A stretch of DNA of 47,792 nt from CAZPMT01 sp964587655 (GTDB taxonomy: Bacteria; Hydrogenedentota; Hydrogenedentia; Hydrogenedentales; SLHB01): assembly GCA_964587655.1 (NCBI GenBank), contig CAZPMT010000031.1:1-47792 (forward strand), read 5' to 3'. Below are positions 26,801-33,288 of this stretch, in pieces; positions within the stretch are counted from its first letter, which is position 1; each line of letters opens with the position of its first letter. A program made the position numbers and the translations under genes. Below the pieces are notes generated by a model. It worked only from the letters and a program-made list of their open reading frames with translations. It had not been told where the DNA came from and searched no databases.

Positions 26801-29472
26801 AAAGGAGCGCAGAAATCGAGCGAACCGTCGAAAACAGTTCCGGAAACGAAGATGCCGCCGTCGAAGTGGCCCGTATTGGCATTCCACCGCCGCGGCTCAA
26901 CGAACGACCGGAAATCCGCCCCCAGCGAGATGCCCTTGCCGTCGCCCCTATCGCCGCTGCTGTCTGCGTACCCGCTGTCAGGACGACAAACGATAAAGTA
27001 GTCGGAGTACACATCTGTCCATCTGGGAGTGTCTGGGGGTTCGCACCCATCGATGCTGGGCTCGAGATACCCGTTGCACCAATCGGGCGGGTCCGGGCAC
27101 GGCCCCGCGCCCACCCGATTTCCGCCGAAGAACTGCAGCTTGATCTTCCACCAGGGATCGCCGCCGCCCGGCGGAAACGGTATATACTCCCACTCCATCA
27201 AACCTGGGGTTATCTGCCCACCGGGCGCACTAAAGCCGGGTTCCATCGGAGAATCCGTGAAAACGTACCCTTGGCCGCCTTCAGCAAGCGTCGGCGGGTC
27301 AAACAAACCGTTGCCGGGACAACTGAACCCGGCGCCTTCGCAACTCAATCCCGAGCCTACATCGGAAAACACCCAAACGCCGTTGAACGCATAGTCCTCG
27401 CCGTAAGCAAAGGTCGCGCTGTTGTTGCTGAAAGAGGTGAAAGTCTCAAACCCTTCACGAGGATCGAAACCACCGTTCCCAGGAAGGCCGTAAGGATCGC
27501 CGCCGATGTCCGTGAAGACCATGTTGACTTCGGCGAGTTGCTGGAAACACGAGCCGTGAACGTTGACGCCGATAAGCGGCACCCACGTCTCGAGTGAAAA
27601 CACTCGCCGAACGTCCATCCATTCGCCCAAGAAGAAATTCGTAGCGTTGCTCACGCCATCCCAACGCGGACGAATGTGCTCGTTCATCGGCGTGTACATC
27701 TTGTTCGGCCAGTTCCAGATGTTAAAGTCCCGCCGAAGCTCGTAGTCGCCGGTAAGAGATCCTGTCATCTCGATGATGTTGAAACTCGAAGAATAGCCCG
27801 ATTCGCCGCCCAACGACTCGTAATTCGTCAGAAAGTCCGGACTGTAAGAGTCGAGAGGAAGCCCCGCGTCATCGTACGGGAAAAGCCCTAGCGCCAGCGG
27901 GTTCTGCGAGTACGGCACCATCCGCGTGAAGTAGAAGAGCTCCGCGTTGAAGCTGAATGCCGGGGGAATAAGGTATCCCAGGCTCGTGCCGCTGCTCCAA
28001 AGCGACGACGTCCGAACCGTCACGACGTAGCCATTATGCGGCGTCAATCCGGCTTTGATCCACTTGCTAAATGGTTGGATCTCCCCGGTCTGCTTCCGGT
28101 CTGCATCCAGGACATGGACAAAATCGAGCACGTAATGCAGGTCGCCCGCTGGTGACACGTCGTACGGAGAGCCGTCGTTCTTCCATGTCAGGAAAGGATT
28201 GCCGAGATCGTCCGCGACGCCGTCCGGTTCATTCGGATTGTCCGGCGGTCCTTTGTCGTCCACGAAAATGGCAAACTCGAGCAACTGCTCCTCGCGCGGG
28301 GGACCGCAGTCGAGGAAGACCACGTCCGTGCGATTATCGGTAATGTAGAACTCGAGGATCTCCAGTGCGCGCGGCGCGAACTGGTCTGCCGCGGTGCCCT
28401 CATACGTCATCGTGAATGAGAACAACGGTGCCCAGTCGTTCAACGGAACGATCGCGTTCCCGTTCAAGTCGCCAATCCCATCTACCGCCGTGAAAGTGGC
28501 TGGCGGCATCGCCTCTGACGCCGCGCCTATCGTGATATAGTCACGCAGTTCCAGCGTGGCGGTAATGGGTTGCCCGTAGGGATCCAAGTCGCGATAGGTC
28601 ACTGTAAGACTGGCCGTGTATTTTCCAGGATTCGCGTAGGTGTAGGCCACGGAACTCATGGAAGGACTGCAACCCGTGATCTTTCCCCTATCGCCGTTAT
28701 CGTCGGCATCCGTAACGTCAAGCGTCCAATCCCAGCATACGACCGGGCCTGCGGTCGGATGCGGCGGCGTCGCGTCCGTAAAGGTCACCGTCTTCGGCGC
28801 GTTCCCGTAGGTCGGACGCCCGCTGAACGACACAAAACTGAGCCGTATGAAATCTTCCTTCTCAACGGTGGCCGTACTGCCGTCCTGGAGCTTGACCTCG
28901 AGCCGCACCTTGATGCGAAAGTTCCCGGAAACCGTGTATATGAACTGAGTCTGATTCGACGTCGGATTGTTCTCAACGACGATCCCCTCGTCCCCGTTCC
29001 GATCCCGATCCCCCACGTCAAACGTCCATGTGCGTTGGACCACGGGATTCCCTTCAGGAACCTGCGTCTCATCCGTGAACGTGACCAAGAGCGGCGCCGA
29101 ACCGCCCGCGGGTCTCGCGGAGAAATCCACAAGAATCCCCGCCTTCTCCGCGGAAGCGCCGACGACCACGCCGCTAACGAGGGCATTCGTCTCAACCGCG
29201 GCGAACTGTATCTGCTGCTCGGACGGATCAACGGCTGGCCTGGCCGGTGCAACGCTCCCTTGCCACAGTTTGTCAAACCCCGACAAACTGTGGGGCATGC
29301 TCGCGCGCCCTCCGTCCTGCATCGCAGATCTTGCATGCCCGCCGTCAGCGCCAACGGCAGACGACACCTCCGACGCGGCCCGCTGGTAAGCATGCACTGA
29401 CGTCACAAGAAGGCCGATCAGCACGACAACCACAAACCCCAAGCCTAGGATTGCGCTGCGTCTTGTTCTCAC
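17773..29472 (-). CDS. Giant PKD/beta-propeller/IPT exoprotein with CFI-box C-terminus
   Basis: A 3,899-residue exported protein, probably surface-bound or secreted. In order: signal peptide/anchor (LGLGFVVVVLIGLLVTSVHA, about 10-29); PKD-like domains (about 110-205 and 214-310); a large uncharacterised module (about 320-1770); two PKD domains (about 1783-1860 and 1856-1940, WEFGDGQT and WNFGDGSD); a Gly-Glu linker (about 1944-1966); an NHL/SMP-30-like propeller (about 1970-2232); a second copy of the large module (about 2235-3580); IPT/TIG domains (about 3600-3786); and a CFI-box segment (GPCFIATAAYGSPFAEHL, about 3790) with a membrane helix (LLVLVLVIVLVIV). Dockerin/EF-hand-like Asp-rich loops (DLDGDGVADDLNGDGVVD) recur. 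GTG 29472 has GGAGG upstream. Activity unknown; adhesion or matrix binding is plausible. Codes its C-terminal helix from a mobile-element end. Confidence 0.88.
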   Translation of the reverse strand: MRTRRSAILGLGFVVVVLIGLLVTSVHAYQRAASEVSSAVGADGGHARSAMQDGGRASMPHSLSGFDKLWQGSVAPARPAVDPSEQQIQFAAVETNALVSGVVVGASAEKAGILVDFSARPAGGSAPLLVTFTDETQVPEGNPVVQRTWTFDVGDRDRNGDEGIVVENNPTSNQTQFIYTVSGNFRIKVRLEVKLQDGSTATVEKEDFIRLSFVSFSGRPTYGNAPKTVTFTDATPPHPTAGPVVCWDWTLDVTDADDNGDRGKITGCSPSMSSVAYTYANPGKYTASLTVTYRDLDPYGQPITATLELRDYITIGAASEAMPPATFTAVDGIGDLNGNAIVPLNDWAPLFSFTMTYEGTAADQFAPRALEILEFYITDNRTDVVFLDCGPPREEQLLEFAIFVDDKGPPDNPNEPDGVADDLGNPFLTWKNDGSPYDVSPAGDLHYVLDFVHVLDADRKQTGEIQPFSKWIKAGLTPHNGYVVTVRTSSLWSSGTSLGYLIPPAFSFNAELFYFTRMVPYSQNPLALGLFPYDDAGLPLDSYSPDFLTNYESLGGESGYSSSFNIIEMTGSLTGDYELRRDFNIWNWPNKMYTPMNEHIRPRWDGVSNATNFFLGEWMDVRRVFSLETWVPLIGVNVHGSCFQQLAEVNMVFTDIGGDPYGLPGNGGFDPREGFETFTSFSNNSATFAYGEDYAFNGVWVFSDVGSGLSCEGAGFSCPGNGLFDPPTLAEGGQGYVFTDSPMEPGFSAPGGQITPGLMEWEYIPFPPGGGDPWWKIKLQFFGGNRVGAGPCPDPPDWCNGYLEPSIDGCEPPDTPRWTDVYSDYFIVCRPDSGYADSSGDRGDGKGISLGADFRSFVEPRRWNANTGHFDGGIFVSGTVFDGSLDFCAPFCNEFQDNALLESQDPTKDEPWWHERTHNQTNVKPLRGAIEVHDLVLTYSSDNLYARYSAINSGVGQAFSCFAVPTRDGSNFEDWLDPLGVLTSNFAIPSLLGVMPDFSNALEGGSPKAIQYAFESVPFENPNFTTPRSYFYPLPAPQPTLPDYSMWPPQIAAVAQSGPSGPFGRAYLYRTGTAPDRSDDEYVFEAPGAQWPYNGYAGYWLLDHKNGKFRIKSNTANQLFLIHGQACLDGAWWIARSVLPTGQYPRISDWPDGLDPLDPNFPGVQPGGARAARLLKQRADALSNTDVMTGSLLGNNVAMLGFNLAGADDATVNKDNRLYLDRVSVAFWGPDFDPRKDFLALDPNGVLPTSSVSLWEDTNQNGVFDDVVADKPIAVKFLAWSNAPEFVDLDGDYQPDNLNGDYDAEGKPIIDDRDRAWVLRFTPANGWAVPDSDTKSRSGDDLFVVVRPSHDVRRFEQFRAVVPARLPSRTPASEKIAGFEFRDRAYPMVQSFEKSSPEEGAVQEFYGHDMLEMNVPVDLVNLTKSGQTIYGGGPDLAVLGLDISTNRLDARVDSGENGVSVPPNQYSTPGKTWTGDAVGFWLIGMAPGVKRLEAYEITGAGGSTLTLRSGAPAGGKWRVVKDPTFLEQLVVEVYDEGRDGKFNFYQDLLPLDTDQSKSGIAIYRDNDWDPNNTNGKYDPGIDIPLTLDQAPAHIGLVGEPQQIKFVFSSPGTDDIAGLQKIDLKDQPRYRQWAPDSWGASPADQDSGNDFFVVVRASNQMEQGDDFRIGIVSWGPCTPTEPDPDQFLSPLPLPPGVDPNEFDIFAEYPWGSRELGFITFFQRPQEYNYWTFNPDRRRLETRVEADRSQDANKYKYWIRTTANKAAQTYIITGTAAPKVDFAADRTRVAPNDIVTFTSTYDNEAAVYLWEFGDGQTSTDRKTTKHAYANPGTYTVSLTVTGIPKITKQGYISVLTLPFAYFDGAPRDGKANLSVAFTDRSRGTADNPPASFSWNFGDGSDNSTNQNPVHEYTKVGVYTVSLTTTFKNGALDTFSQKDYILVRPGGGEGEGEGEGEGEGEGEGEGEGELVKTKYVEGIPDPGELAFDATGQLYAGHESQTCDNSIYRVPSGGGSFALLGGSLCNPESIDVIDDTGNILVATGFLPEEKTGDVKQITPGGSTSDFAADSLNQATSLEIDRPGRFGTVGSVIAAHTVTINGVTSGRIVRVNSTGTTDLLFVTSDYTTITDLAFDSKGVLWFVVGGHLFKYANGDAAPVQITLDQDAGVIKGVAPESGDANTLIIGLPVERQIVRISQTGAVGAVLAGGLDPHCITTDDTGFIYVSDQVSDVIWKIAPETIPTTSFTIDDGIRDRDKHALLPLIDWVPLFHFTMLWSAEDTPAPRILESLTYSIITDPRESEALGYDNVIGPEASDLLQFGLFEETGEVDERDGNLEEKDFLLFTWDNFGFPVGQLVDETQGNLVYVLDFIGNGTRRAPEFPVVSGSPAVGQSYIVAVRTSATWRSALTLGYKVTSAVMFPFPVDDEGAPADSYSPNFYDDEVLEPEIGYSSSFACWDITGGPETPFVNRFVNAWNWPVHHYAPMSEQSRPRWDVAGQMFDFVPGEWMDVRQLFALEAWTAAIGINLHSVATPILAEGEQSLRWLIDDVPQADLVEVNVVCTDIGADPYGPAGNGGLNAPEAFEHMTTAHSVLLEPAVGEDFTFNGVWVYYDSNANGLFDPPTPAAGGGVTFTDHPMAPAGYFFNFFDFIPAQTWEYVPFPPGGGDPWWKIKLRFRGGRRRLLNADTPTGLITPVPTGTTEGLFIPDYFVVFRPDSGYEDTSMYPGDGVGMNAGADFRCFIEPRRYDPISGHYEGGIATDTQIPNVDILRWQDDYRWGDIEPWWPQRTLNANNTKPVRGGVEVHDYVMTYESNNRYSYLTDIYYGWGGFGIAIAPPGVTLIGTAADFSFLGWYQFNFDYWLDPLGFLQYQFYNFHSVGVLGWRTEQLTTIGDFSFAVDDVTFPGQYSYEIAPFFNPFADPLPYGPRSAVFPNPPAQPILPDFYTWPATRQPGEYPRASDWSLTDRRARLMKQHIDANSAPTPMLGFNLVGANDPVTNRVNKMYLDQITVAFWGPEFDPSHLRDLDDSGISSDSGVLLFEDTDGDGVFLGTPFEELAGTLTGADNAVALENLAWPSGPEPVDLDGDGVADDLNGDGVVDTTDRAWVLRLNLSQAWALPTSDSVVGGGAKSAGENGSISPSNADITSARPKEVKPILVNSETLQSAAKAVNVGNLGDDLFLVVRTSDKVSRFEQFRAFVPATLPGRIGTERTAGVQFLPKQPTSPSAFLKSSPEEGAVQDFYGHDMLETNVPVQLTDMTVRPQKIYRGGPAVPMLGVDVATNRPADTLASGPSGVGSADAFAVPGAAWSQNAYKDCWLIDSHYEAYQILGNSANELHLLSGQPREGAWRIVQNPTFLEQLIVEFYRETGATGEGETAAFSLSRDLLPLDIDQSVSGVAIYRDNDNDPANRNGVFDPNVDIPIQLDDAPVLIGEAGEPETQVKFVFSSPGTDNWPEPIKQQPRLRQWVPETFGIRTGDQFQGPDFFVVVRAGRNAAEDVGFRAAIVSWGPNTPTEPDPDTFTYPPPPTQPVDGFDLFSEFPWGSRALGFITFFKDPPTNYYADGLKAKQEPDSSGFNWIRSTSSKNKRTGAIVSQKRLVGPYSLVIESVTQPQLPAAILSPNGFSFVIRGHGFGTTPMVALSGYDLSLTAATETDIDVTIRNRPGITPHEPVVLVVRNSQTEEEESRDDLFTLSSSSTATTPAISSVTPDHGGQAAFPVTIHGTNFNGAENLEVVFGRTIMPVNEVAGDGTWIEVGFPTGGFPSTGAMDVIVRNLEPSSTKSMEDVKVNGFTYENPVNGPCFIATAAYGSPFAEHLATFRSFRDGVLLKTAPGTALVELYYSMSPPIADEVAQRPWLAALVRGVLTPVAWALAYPLLVLVLVIVLVIVVKQTVSRSQVALGNERTGF
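17786..17818. repeat. 33-bp hairpin with 15-base perfect arms
   Basis: Arms CTCTCGTTCCCAAGT and complement around loop GCA. It encodes residues near the C-terminus of the giant protein (SRSQVALGNERTG) and could also act as a transcript-stabilising or terminating hairpin just before the stop codon. Similar hairpins are known as dispersed repeats in unrelated bacteria (recalled, not searched). Confidence 0.8.
23575..23646. repeat. Hexanucleotide microsatellite encoding the Gly-Glu linker
   Basis: About eleven copies of GGCGAA/GGCGAG/GGTGAA-type hexamers on the minus strand encode a flexible, acidic (GE)n linker between the fourth PKD domain and the propeller. Such linkers are common in large exoproteins of Hydrogenedentota-like genomes (recalled). 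Copy number could vary by slippage without frameshift. Confidence 0.85.
29263..29293. repeat. ACAGTTTGTC palindrome inside the giant gene
   Basis: Perfect 12-base arms (CCACAGTTTGTC and complement) around the loop AAACCCC. It is translated as SLSGFDKLWQG near residues 62-70, just after the signal segment of the giant exoprotein. Confidence 0.85.
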
Positions 29473-29513
29473 GTTCCCTTACCTCCGGCCATAAAGCAAA
29501 AGCGCCCCTGCGC

Positions 29514-29569
29514 CACAGTTTGTCAACAGTTTGTCTCCGTTCGACAAACTGTGACCCCGACAAACTGTG
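29514..29569. repeat. Compound ACAGTTTGTC palindrome upstream of the giant gene
   Basis: Nested inverted arms equivalent, in reverse orientation, to 13927-13982. It lies 42 bp upstream of the giant exoprotein start codon. Confidence 0.85.
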
Positions 29570-29724
29570 TGTGAACACCGAAAGTCACGCGCGGACTGGG
29601 CATACCGGCACGCCTCATCATTGCGCACGAAAAGTCTCCTTCAAACAGAGCCACCGCAGCAAAATACTAACCCCGCTCCCTCTGGGCCGACTGCTCCGTT
29701 GCGCCCTGCTGACACAATTCACCT

Positions 29725-29752
29725 CACAGTTTGCCAAACCCCGGCAAACTGT
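29725..29752. repeat. Diverged ACAGTTTGCC palindrome with compensatory changes
   Basis: The arms read CACAGTTTGCC and GGCAAACTGT around the same loop AAACCCC as at 29263-29293. Both arms changed together (T to C, A to G), so pairing is kept. Confidence 0.8.
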
Positions 29753-29991
29753 AATGCAAAACAATAAGGCCACTGTCGACACACTTCTCCAGACAGTGCA
29801 CCCCACAGGGGCGTGCTTGCACGCCCTCGCACAGTATGTCCGCGTTCTTATAACACACAAACCGCTGCGTGTCAACAAAGAAAGCCATGCAATTGCCTTA
29901 ATTTCATACGGTTAAGTAGTTCTCGCCCTATTCCAAGCCGCACATTATTCTTCAATTTCGCAAGGGGCTTCCCGTCCGGGCACTTTCCTGC

Positions 29992-29997
29992 TACAAT
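29992..29997 (+). promoter_or_regulatory. Possible -10 box of a leaderless TPR-protein transcript
   Basis: TACAAT (5 of 6 to consensus) ends 8 bases before the ATG at 30006, and no ribosome site precedes that ATG. This fits leaderless initiation. The -35 region is weak. Confidence 0.35.
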
Positions 29998-30005
29998 GCC
30001 CTTCA

Positions 30006-30824
30006 ATGAGACCGCATCGCACCATCTGGTTCATCACCGGCACGGTTGTGTTGCTGGCGGCCCTCGTGCTCCTCACGAGGAAGGCCGGAGAGAGCGGTTC
30101 CGAAGGCCAGCACCAAGACGTCGAGGCCATGACCGAAGGCCTCAAAGCGGACCCCTATGCCAACCGGCCCGATACAAAGTCCGCCATCGCCGCCGCCGCC
30201 GACCTCGCTGTGAGAGGCGTTCTCATCACCGCGGAGACCTCTTATGCCCTCGGTCTAGTTTCGATGGAAGCGAAGCGGTTCGCCGAGGCCGAGGCCGCGT
30301 TCCGAAACGCAATCGCCCTCAAGCCCGAATGGAGCTGGCCCTATAACGCCCTCGGCATCCTCCTCGCAAGCTACACGAAGGATCGCGCCCGCGAAGCCGA
30401 AGAAGCCTACCGAACCGCCATCCGCCTCGATCCCAACGCCGCCCGTCCCTACAACGACCTCGCCATCCTCCTCCGACTCAAGGGACGTCTTGCCGAGGCC
30501 GAGGAAGCCGCCCTCAACGCCCTCCGTCTGGACCCAACAAGCGTGGCCACCCACAACAACTACGGAAACTTGCTCGTCACGCAACGCCGCCTTGCCGAGG
30601 CCGAGGCGCAATACCGAAAGGCCATGGAACTGGACCCCGAACATCCTAAACCCTACTACAACCTCGCCTGCGTGTGCAGCCTTCAGAACAGAAAGGAAGA
30701 AGCCCTCACATTGCTCGCCAAAGCCATCGCCCGCAATCCCGCCCTGCGCGAAGACGCGCAACGCGACCCAGATTTCGCAACGCTCCGCGACGATCCCCGG
30801 TTCCAGAAGCTGATCAGACCGTAG
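30006..30824 (+). CDS. Membrane-anchored TPR-repeat protein
   Basis: A 272-residue protein with an N-terminal membrane helix (TIWFITGTVVLLAALVLL, about 6-23). At least four tetratricopeptide repeats follow (about 75-245; AEAEAAFRNAIALKPEW, EAEEAYRTAIRLDPNA, AEAEEAALNALRLDPT, AEAEAQYRKAMELDPEHP). The C-terminus (AQRDPDFATLRDDPRFQKLI) is the familiar end of TPR proteins. It would sit at the inner membrane as a protein-protein adaptor; the partner is not evident. Convergent with the DUF1638 gene. The name can only be general. Confidence 0.85.
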   Translation: MRPHRTIWFITGTVVLLAALVLLTRKAGESGSEGQHQDVEAMTEGLKADPYANRPDTKSAIAAAADLAVRGVLITAETSYALGLVSMEAKRFAEAEAAFRNAIALKPEWSWPYNALGILLASYTKDRAREAEEAYRTAIRLDPNAARPYNDLAILLRLKGRLAEAEEAALNALRLDPTSVATHNNYGNLLVTQRRLAEAEAQYRKAMELDPEHPKPYYNLACVCSLQNRKEEALTLLAKAIARNPALREDAQRDPDFATLRDDPRFQKLIRP

Positions 30825-30874
30825 GCTGTAAGAAAGAGATCCATTCTGTATTCTGTATTCTATCTTCAGCCTAC
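30821..30874. terminator. Possible bidirectional terminator between convergent genes
   Basis: Eight-base arms GTAGGCTG and CAGCCTAC, 38 bases apart, contain the stop codons of both flanking convergent genes. The loop includes a repeated TTCTGTA stretch. The right arm extends into CAGCCTACAGCCTC, also present at 45847-45860 beside another gene end, so it may instead be a dispersed repeat. Confidence 0.35.
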
Positions 30875-31606
30875 AGCCTCAATAACCCTCTCATCGTGCG
30901 AGGCGGCGATCATCTCGCCGGGCTGGACAACCAGAAAACGCTCGTCATCCCAGCGGCCTTCGAGGAAGTCCTTGACAAGTCGCGGATCGCCGTCCAGGAA
31001 GTCGCAGCCCCAGCCGAGCCATTCCGCACACTCCCGCGTGAACGCCTTGCTGCGTTCGCCATCGCCCACGCCAAGGTCCACGTAGGCCGCATTGCTGTAA
31101 CTGTCCATCCAATTCTCGGAGGCCCGCATCAGATACTCGGCATTCTCCTCGCCGTACGTCTCTATGTAATGCCGAAGCACTTGTTCATACCGCTCCTTGC
31201 TCGGTTGCGAGTTCGTATCGATCCACCCCGGACTGTACCAATACGTCCCCGGGTGCGTGTCGAAATACTCCCGATAACGCTCCTTCGATCCGAGCAGGAA
31301 CGTGATGCAATCGTGGCCCCGCATGACCACGAGTTTCACGTTGCCCGCCCTAATCCCAACCAGCCCGTTGCTGCAAAGCCCATAGCCGATGAGAACCGCC
31401 GCATACTCTCCGTCCACCGCGTCAACCGCCCGCTGAAGATCCGCCCGAAGAAGATCCGGCGTACAATGAAGCCCCTGCCGAAGGAACTGGAACTGATACA
31501 CATTCGGCGACAGAGAAGCATAGTAACAAAGCTCCCGCCACAACACGTGGCAACTTACTATGAAGAACTTGTCCTTCGATCCGGAGGTCATGCCATACCA
31601 ATTCAT
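30866..31606 (-). CDS. DUF1638 family protein
   Basis: A 246-residue protein of the DUF1638 family, recognised from YGLCSNGLVGIRAG, RGHDCITFLLGSKERY and HPGTYWYSPGWID. Its function is not established. Relatives are found near corrinoid-dependent and UroD-like methyltransferase genes, which fits the UroD-like gene at 43941. It lacks a signal peptide or membrane segment. ATG 31606 has GGGAG 8 bases upstream. It is the last gene of a leftward group (kinase, regulator, carboxypeptidase-like protein), 50 bp downstream of its neighbour. Several Cys residues and the conserved His-Asp-Cys could bind metal (inference). Confidence 0.83.
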   Translation of the reverse strand: MNWYGMTSGSKDKFFIVSCHVLWRELCYYASLSPNVYQFQFLRQGLHCTPDLLRADLQRAVDAVDGEYAAVLIGYGLCSNGLVGIRAGNVKLVVMRGHDCITFLLGSKERYREYFDTHPGTYWYSPGWIDTNSQPSKERYEQVLRHYIETYGEENAEYLMRASENWMDSYSNAAYVDLGVGDGERSKAFTRECAEWLGWGCDFLDGDPRLVKDFLEGRWDDERFLVVQPGEMIAASHDERVIEAVG

Positions 31607-31656
31607 TCAAACAACTCCCGCATAATGCCGTGATCCAAGATCCAGCCCATGATCTC

Positions 31657-33288
31657 TCACCGCTCCTCGCCTCCCTCGATGGTGACGATATAGTCCCTGA
31701 CCGTATCGCCCGCAGAAAGCGTTAGCGGCTCGTTGTCCGCTTCGAGGCGGTTGACCCCTCCTCCTGGCGGCGGCGGCCCATAGGTGCAAAACGTATACGT
31801 GTCCGGGGCCAGCGCTTCAAAAGAGAATCGACCCAAATCGTCAGTTAGTTTGCCGAAGTCGCCTTGAACCGAATGCATCGTGTAGAATTCACTTGAAGAT
31901 CCGGCCATAGATGGTTGAAGGTAAATCATGCGTTTCACAAGAGCGTTTCCCTGTCTGTCAACAAGGGTCCCGCTGACCGTTGCCGCCTTGTCCAAGACGA
32001 AATCGATTCCTGAGATGACACGGCCTCGTACCTCAGGCAGTTTTCCCGGCCGGAGGTTCTTTCCGTGGCTGAGGCCAAATGTCGCCTTGCGGATGGCGAC
32101 GATCGTCTGGATCAGGTCTTCGTTCAGCGCAGGCACGGCTATTTCACCCGCCGCGTAATCTTTCATCCGCGCGCGAACATGATACTTCACGTTTCCGTGC
32201 CCCCAGGACATGAAGCCTTGCGCGCCCTCCAGGGACATGGCGCGAAGTCTGTCCATTCGGTAGTTGCCCATGTCATCGCATGACATCGTGGTCGTCCCGG
32301 CAAGAGTATCACCAGCTGGACCACTCTCGCCTCCCCAAATCGTTTCAACAACGATCTCTGCGCCTGCCAACGGCTGCCCTTGCGTATTCGAGACACGGCC
32401 CGTGATCGACATTCCGTCCACGCGGAAACGGACATCGATGTTCTTGATTCGCATGGTTCCGGGGTACATCAGTTTTGCGGACTGGCGCGTTTGCCGATCG
32501 ACGACGATCGCATCAGCCGGACGTTTCGAATCGATCTCGTAGGTGCCGGGCGGGAGATCCTCAAACGAGTAACGGCCCTTTGCATCGGTTGCCATTGTGC
32601 GTTCGAACGGAAAGAATCCCGACCCTTTCAGCGTCACTTCAAGCCCTGGCAAAGGTTGTTCCTTCGGGCTTTGAACAGCCCTGCGGTGTAGAAAGCCTGC
32701 GAGTACTGCCAGCCGCGACTGAGAATACTTGATGCTCACGCCGAGAACGCGTCCGGAGATGCTGCCTCCTTTTCCAATGACTAGATCCACGTTCTCGACT
32801 GACTGGCCTCGCTTCACTTCGACAGTGGGACAATCCATGGACACGCGGCCGGTCGCCTTGTCTTGCGCAAGAAGGGCATACGAAGCTTCGGGAACGTAGG
32901 CATGGAGGACAAACACCCCCTCGGCGTCCGTCACGGCAGCCGTGTCATTGTTAGGGGGTCGGCAGTTTCTTGCAGTTACGGAAACGCCCGCGGCAGGCTC
33001 ACGATGCTTCTGATCGTACCACACCGTTCCCCGGATGCTTTGTTCCGCCCGAGGGTGTTCCAGCGCGGGAGCGCTCGACGGCTCTAACGTCGCCGAGCTG
33101 GGCTGGGCCATCTCGACGGTTTTGCCCAACGTTGCGACCGGCGGCTCAGGTTCCGACCGTCGCCATATCCACAAGGCCAGCAACACACAAAGAACAACGA
33201 GGCCCCCGCCCAAACCTAGGGCGATCCGCCTTACCCTGCCCGATTCCGCGTTCAACACTCTTTTCCTCGCTCTCGGCTTGTACACCAT
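31657..33288 (-). CDS. Membrane-anchored protein with carboxypeptidase-regulatory-like domains
   Basis: A 543-residue protein with a basic cytoplasmic start, a single membrane helix (LGLGGGLVVLCVLLALWIW, about 24-42) and a periplasmic region of several beta-sandwich CarboxypepD_reg/Cna-B-like domains (SIRGTVWYDQKHREPAAGVS, KGRYSFEDLPPGTYEID, MSITGRVSNTQGQPLAGAEI, FSFEALAPDTYTF). These are structural or ligand-binding modules, not peptidases. One domain has an extra stretch of about 27 residues between SGRVL and PLPGLEVTL (SQSRLAVLAGFLHRRAVQSP) that looks inserted. ATG 33288 is chosen over a TTG eight codons upstream. It lies 158 bp after the response regulator gene. Confidence 0.83.
   Translation of the reverse strand: MVYKPRARKRVLNAESGRVRRIALGLGGGLVVLCVLLALWIWRRSEPEPPVATLGKTVEMAQPSSATLEPSSAPALEHPRAEQSIRGTVWYDQKHREPAAGVSVTARNCRPPNNDTAAVTDAEGVFVLHAYVPEASYALLAQDKATGRVSMDCPTVEVKRGQSVENVDLVIGKGGSISGRVLGVSIKYSQSRLAVLAGFLHRRAVQSPKEQPLPGLEVTLKGSGFFPFERTMATDAKGRYSFEDLPPGTYEIDSKRPADAIVVDRQTRQSAKLMYPGTMRIKNIDVRFRVDGMSITGRVSNTQGQPLAGAEIVVETIWGGESGPAGDTLAGTTTMSCDDMGNYRMDRLRAMSLEGAQGFMSWGHGNVKYHVRARMKDYAAGEIAVPALNEDLIQTIVAIRKATFGLSHGKNLRPGKLPEVRGRVISGIDFVLDKAATVSGTLVDRQGNALVKRMIYLQPSMAGSSSEFYTMHSVQGDFGKLTDDLGRFSFEALAPDTYTFCTYGPPPPGGGVNRLEADNEPLTLSAGDTVRDYIVTIEGGEER

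Larger units (their letters stand above)
29473..30005. other. Non-coding region with palindromic repeats between divergent genes
   Basis: No gene seen in 533 bp. It holds the compound palindrome at 29514-29569 and a single copy at 29725-29752. On the minus strand the compound copy contains a perfect TTGACA that could serve as -35 for the giant gene, although no good -10 follows at 17 bp. The rest is AT-richer than its surroundings (about 29760-29960) without recognisable RNA genes. Confidence 0.6.
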
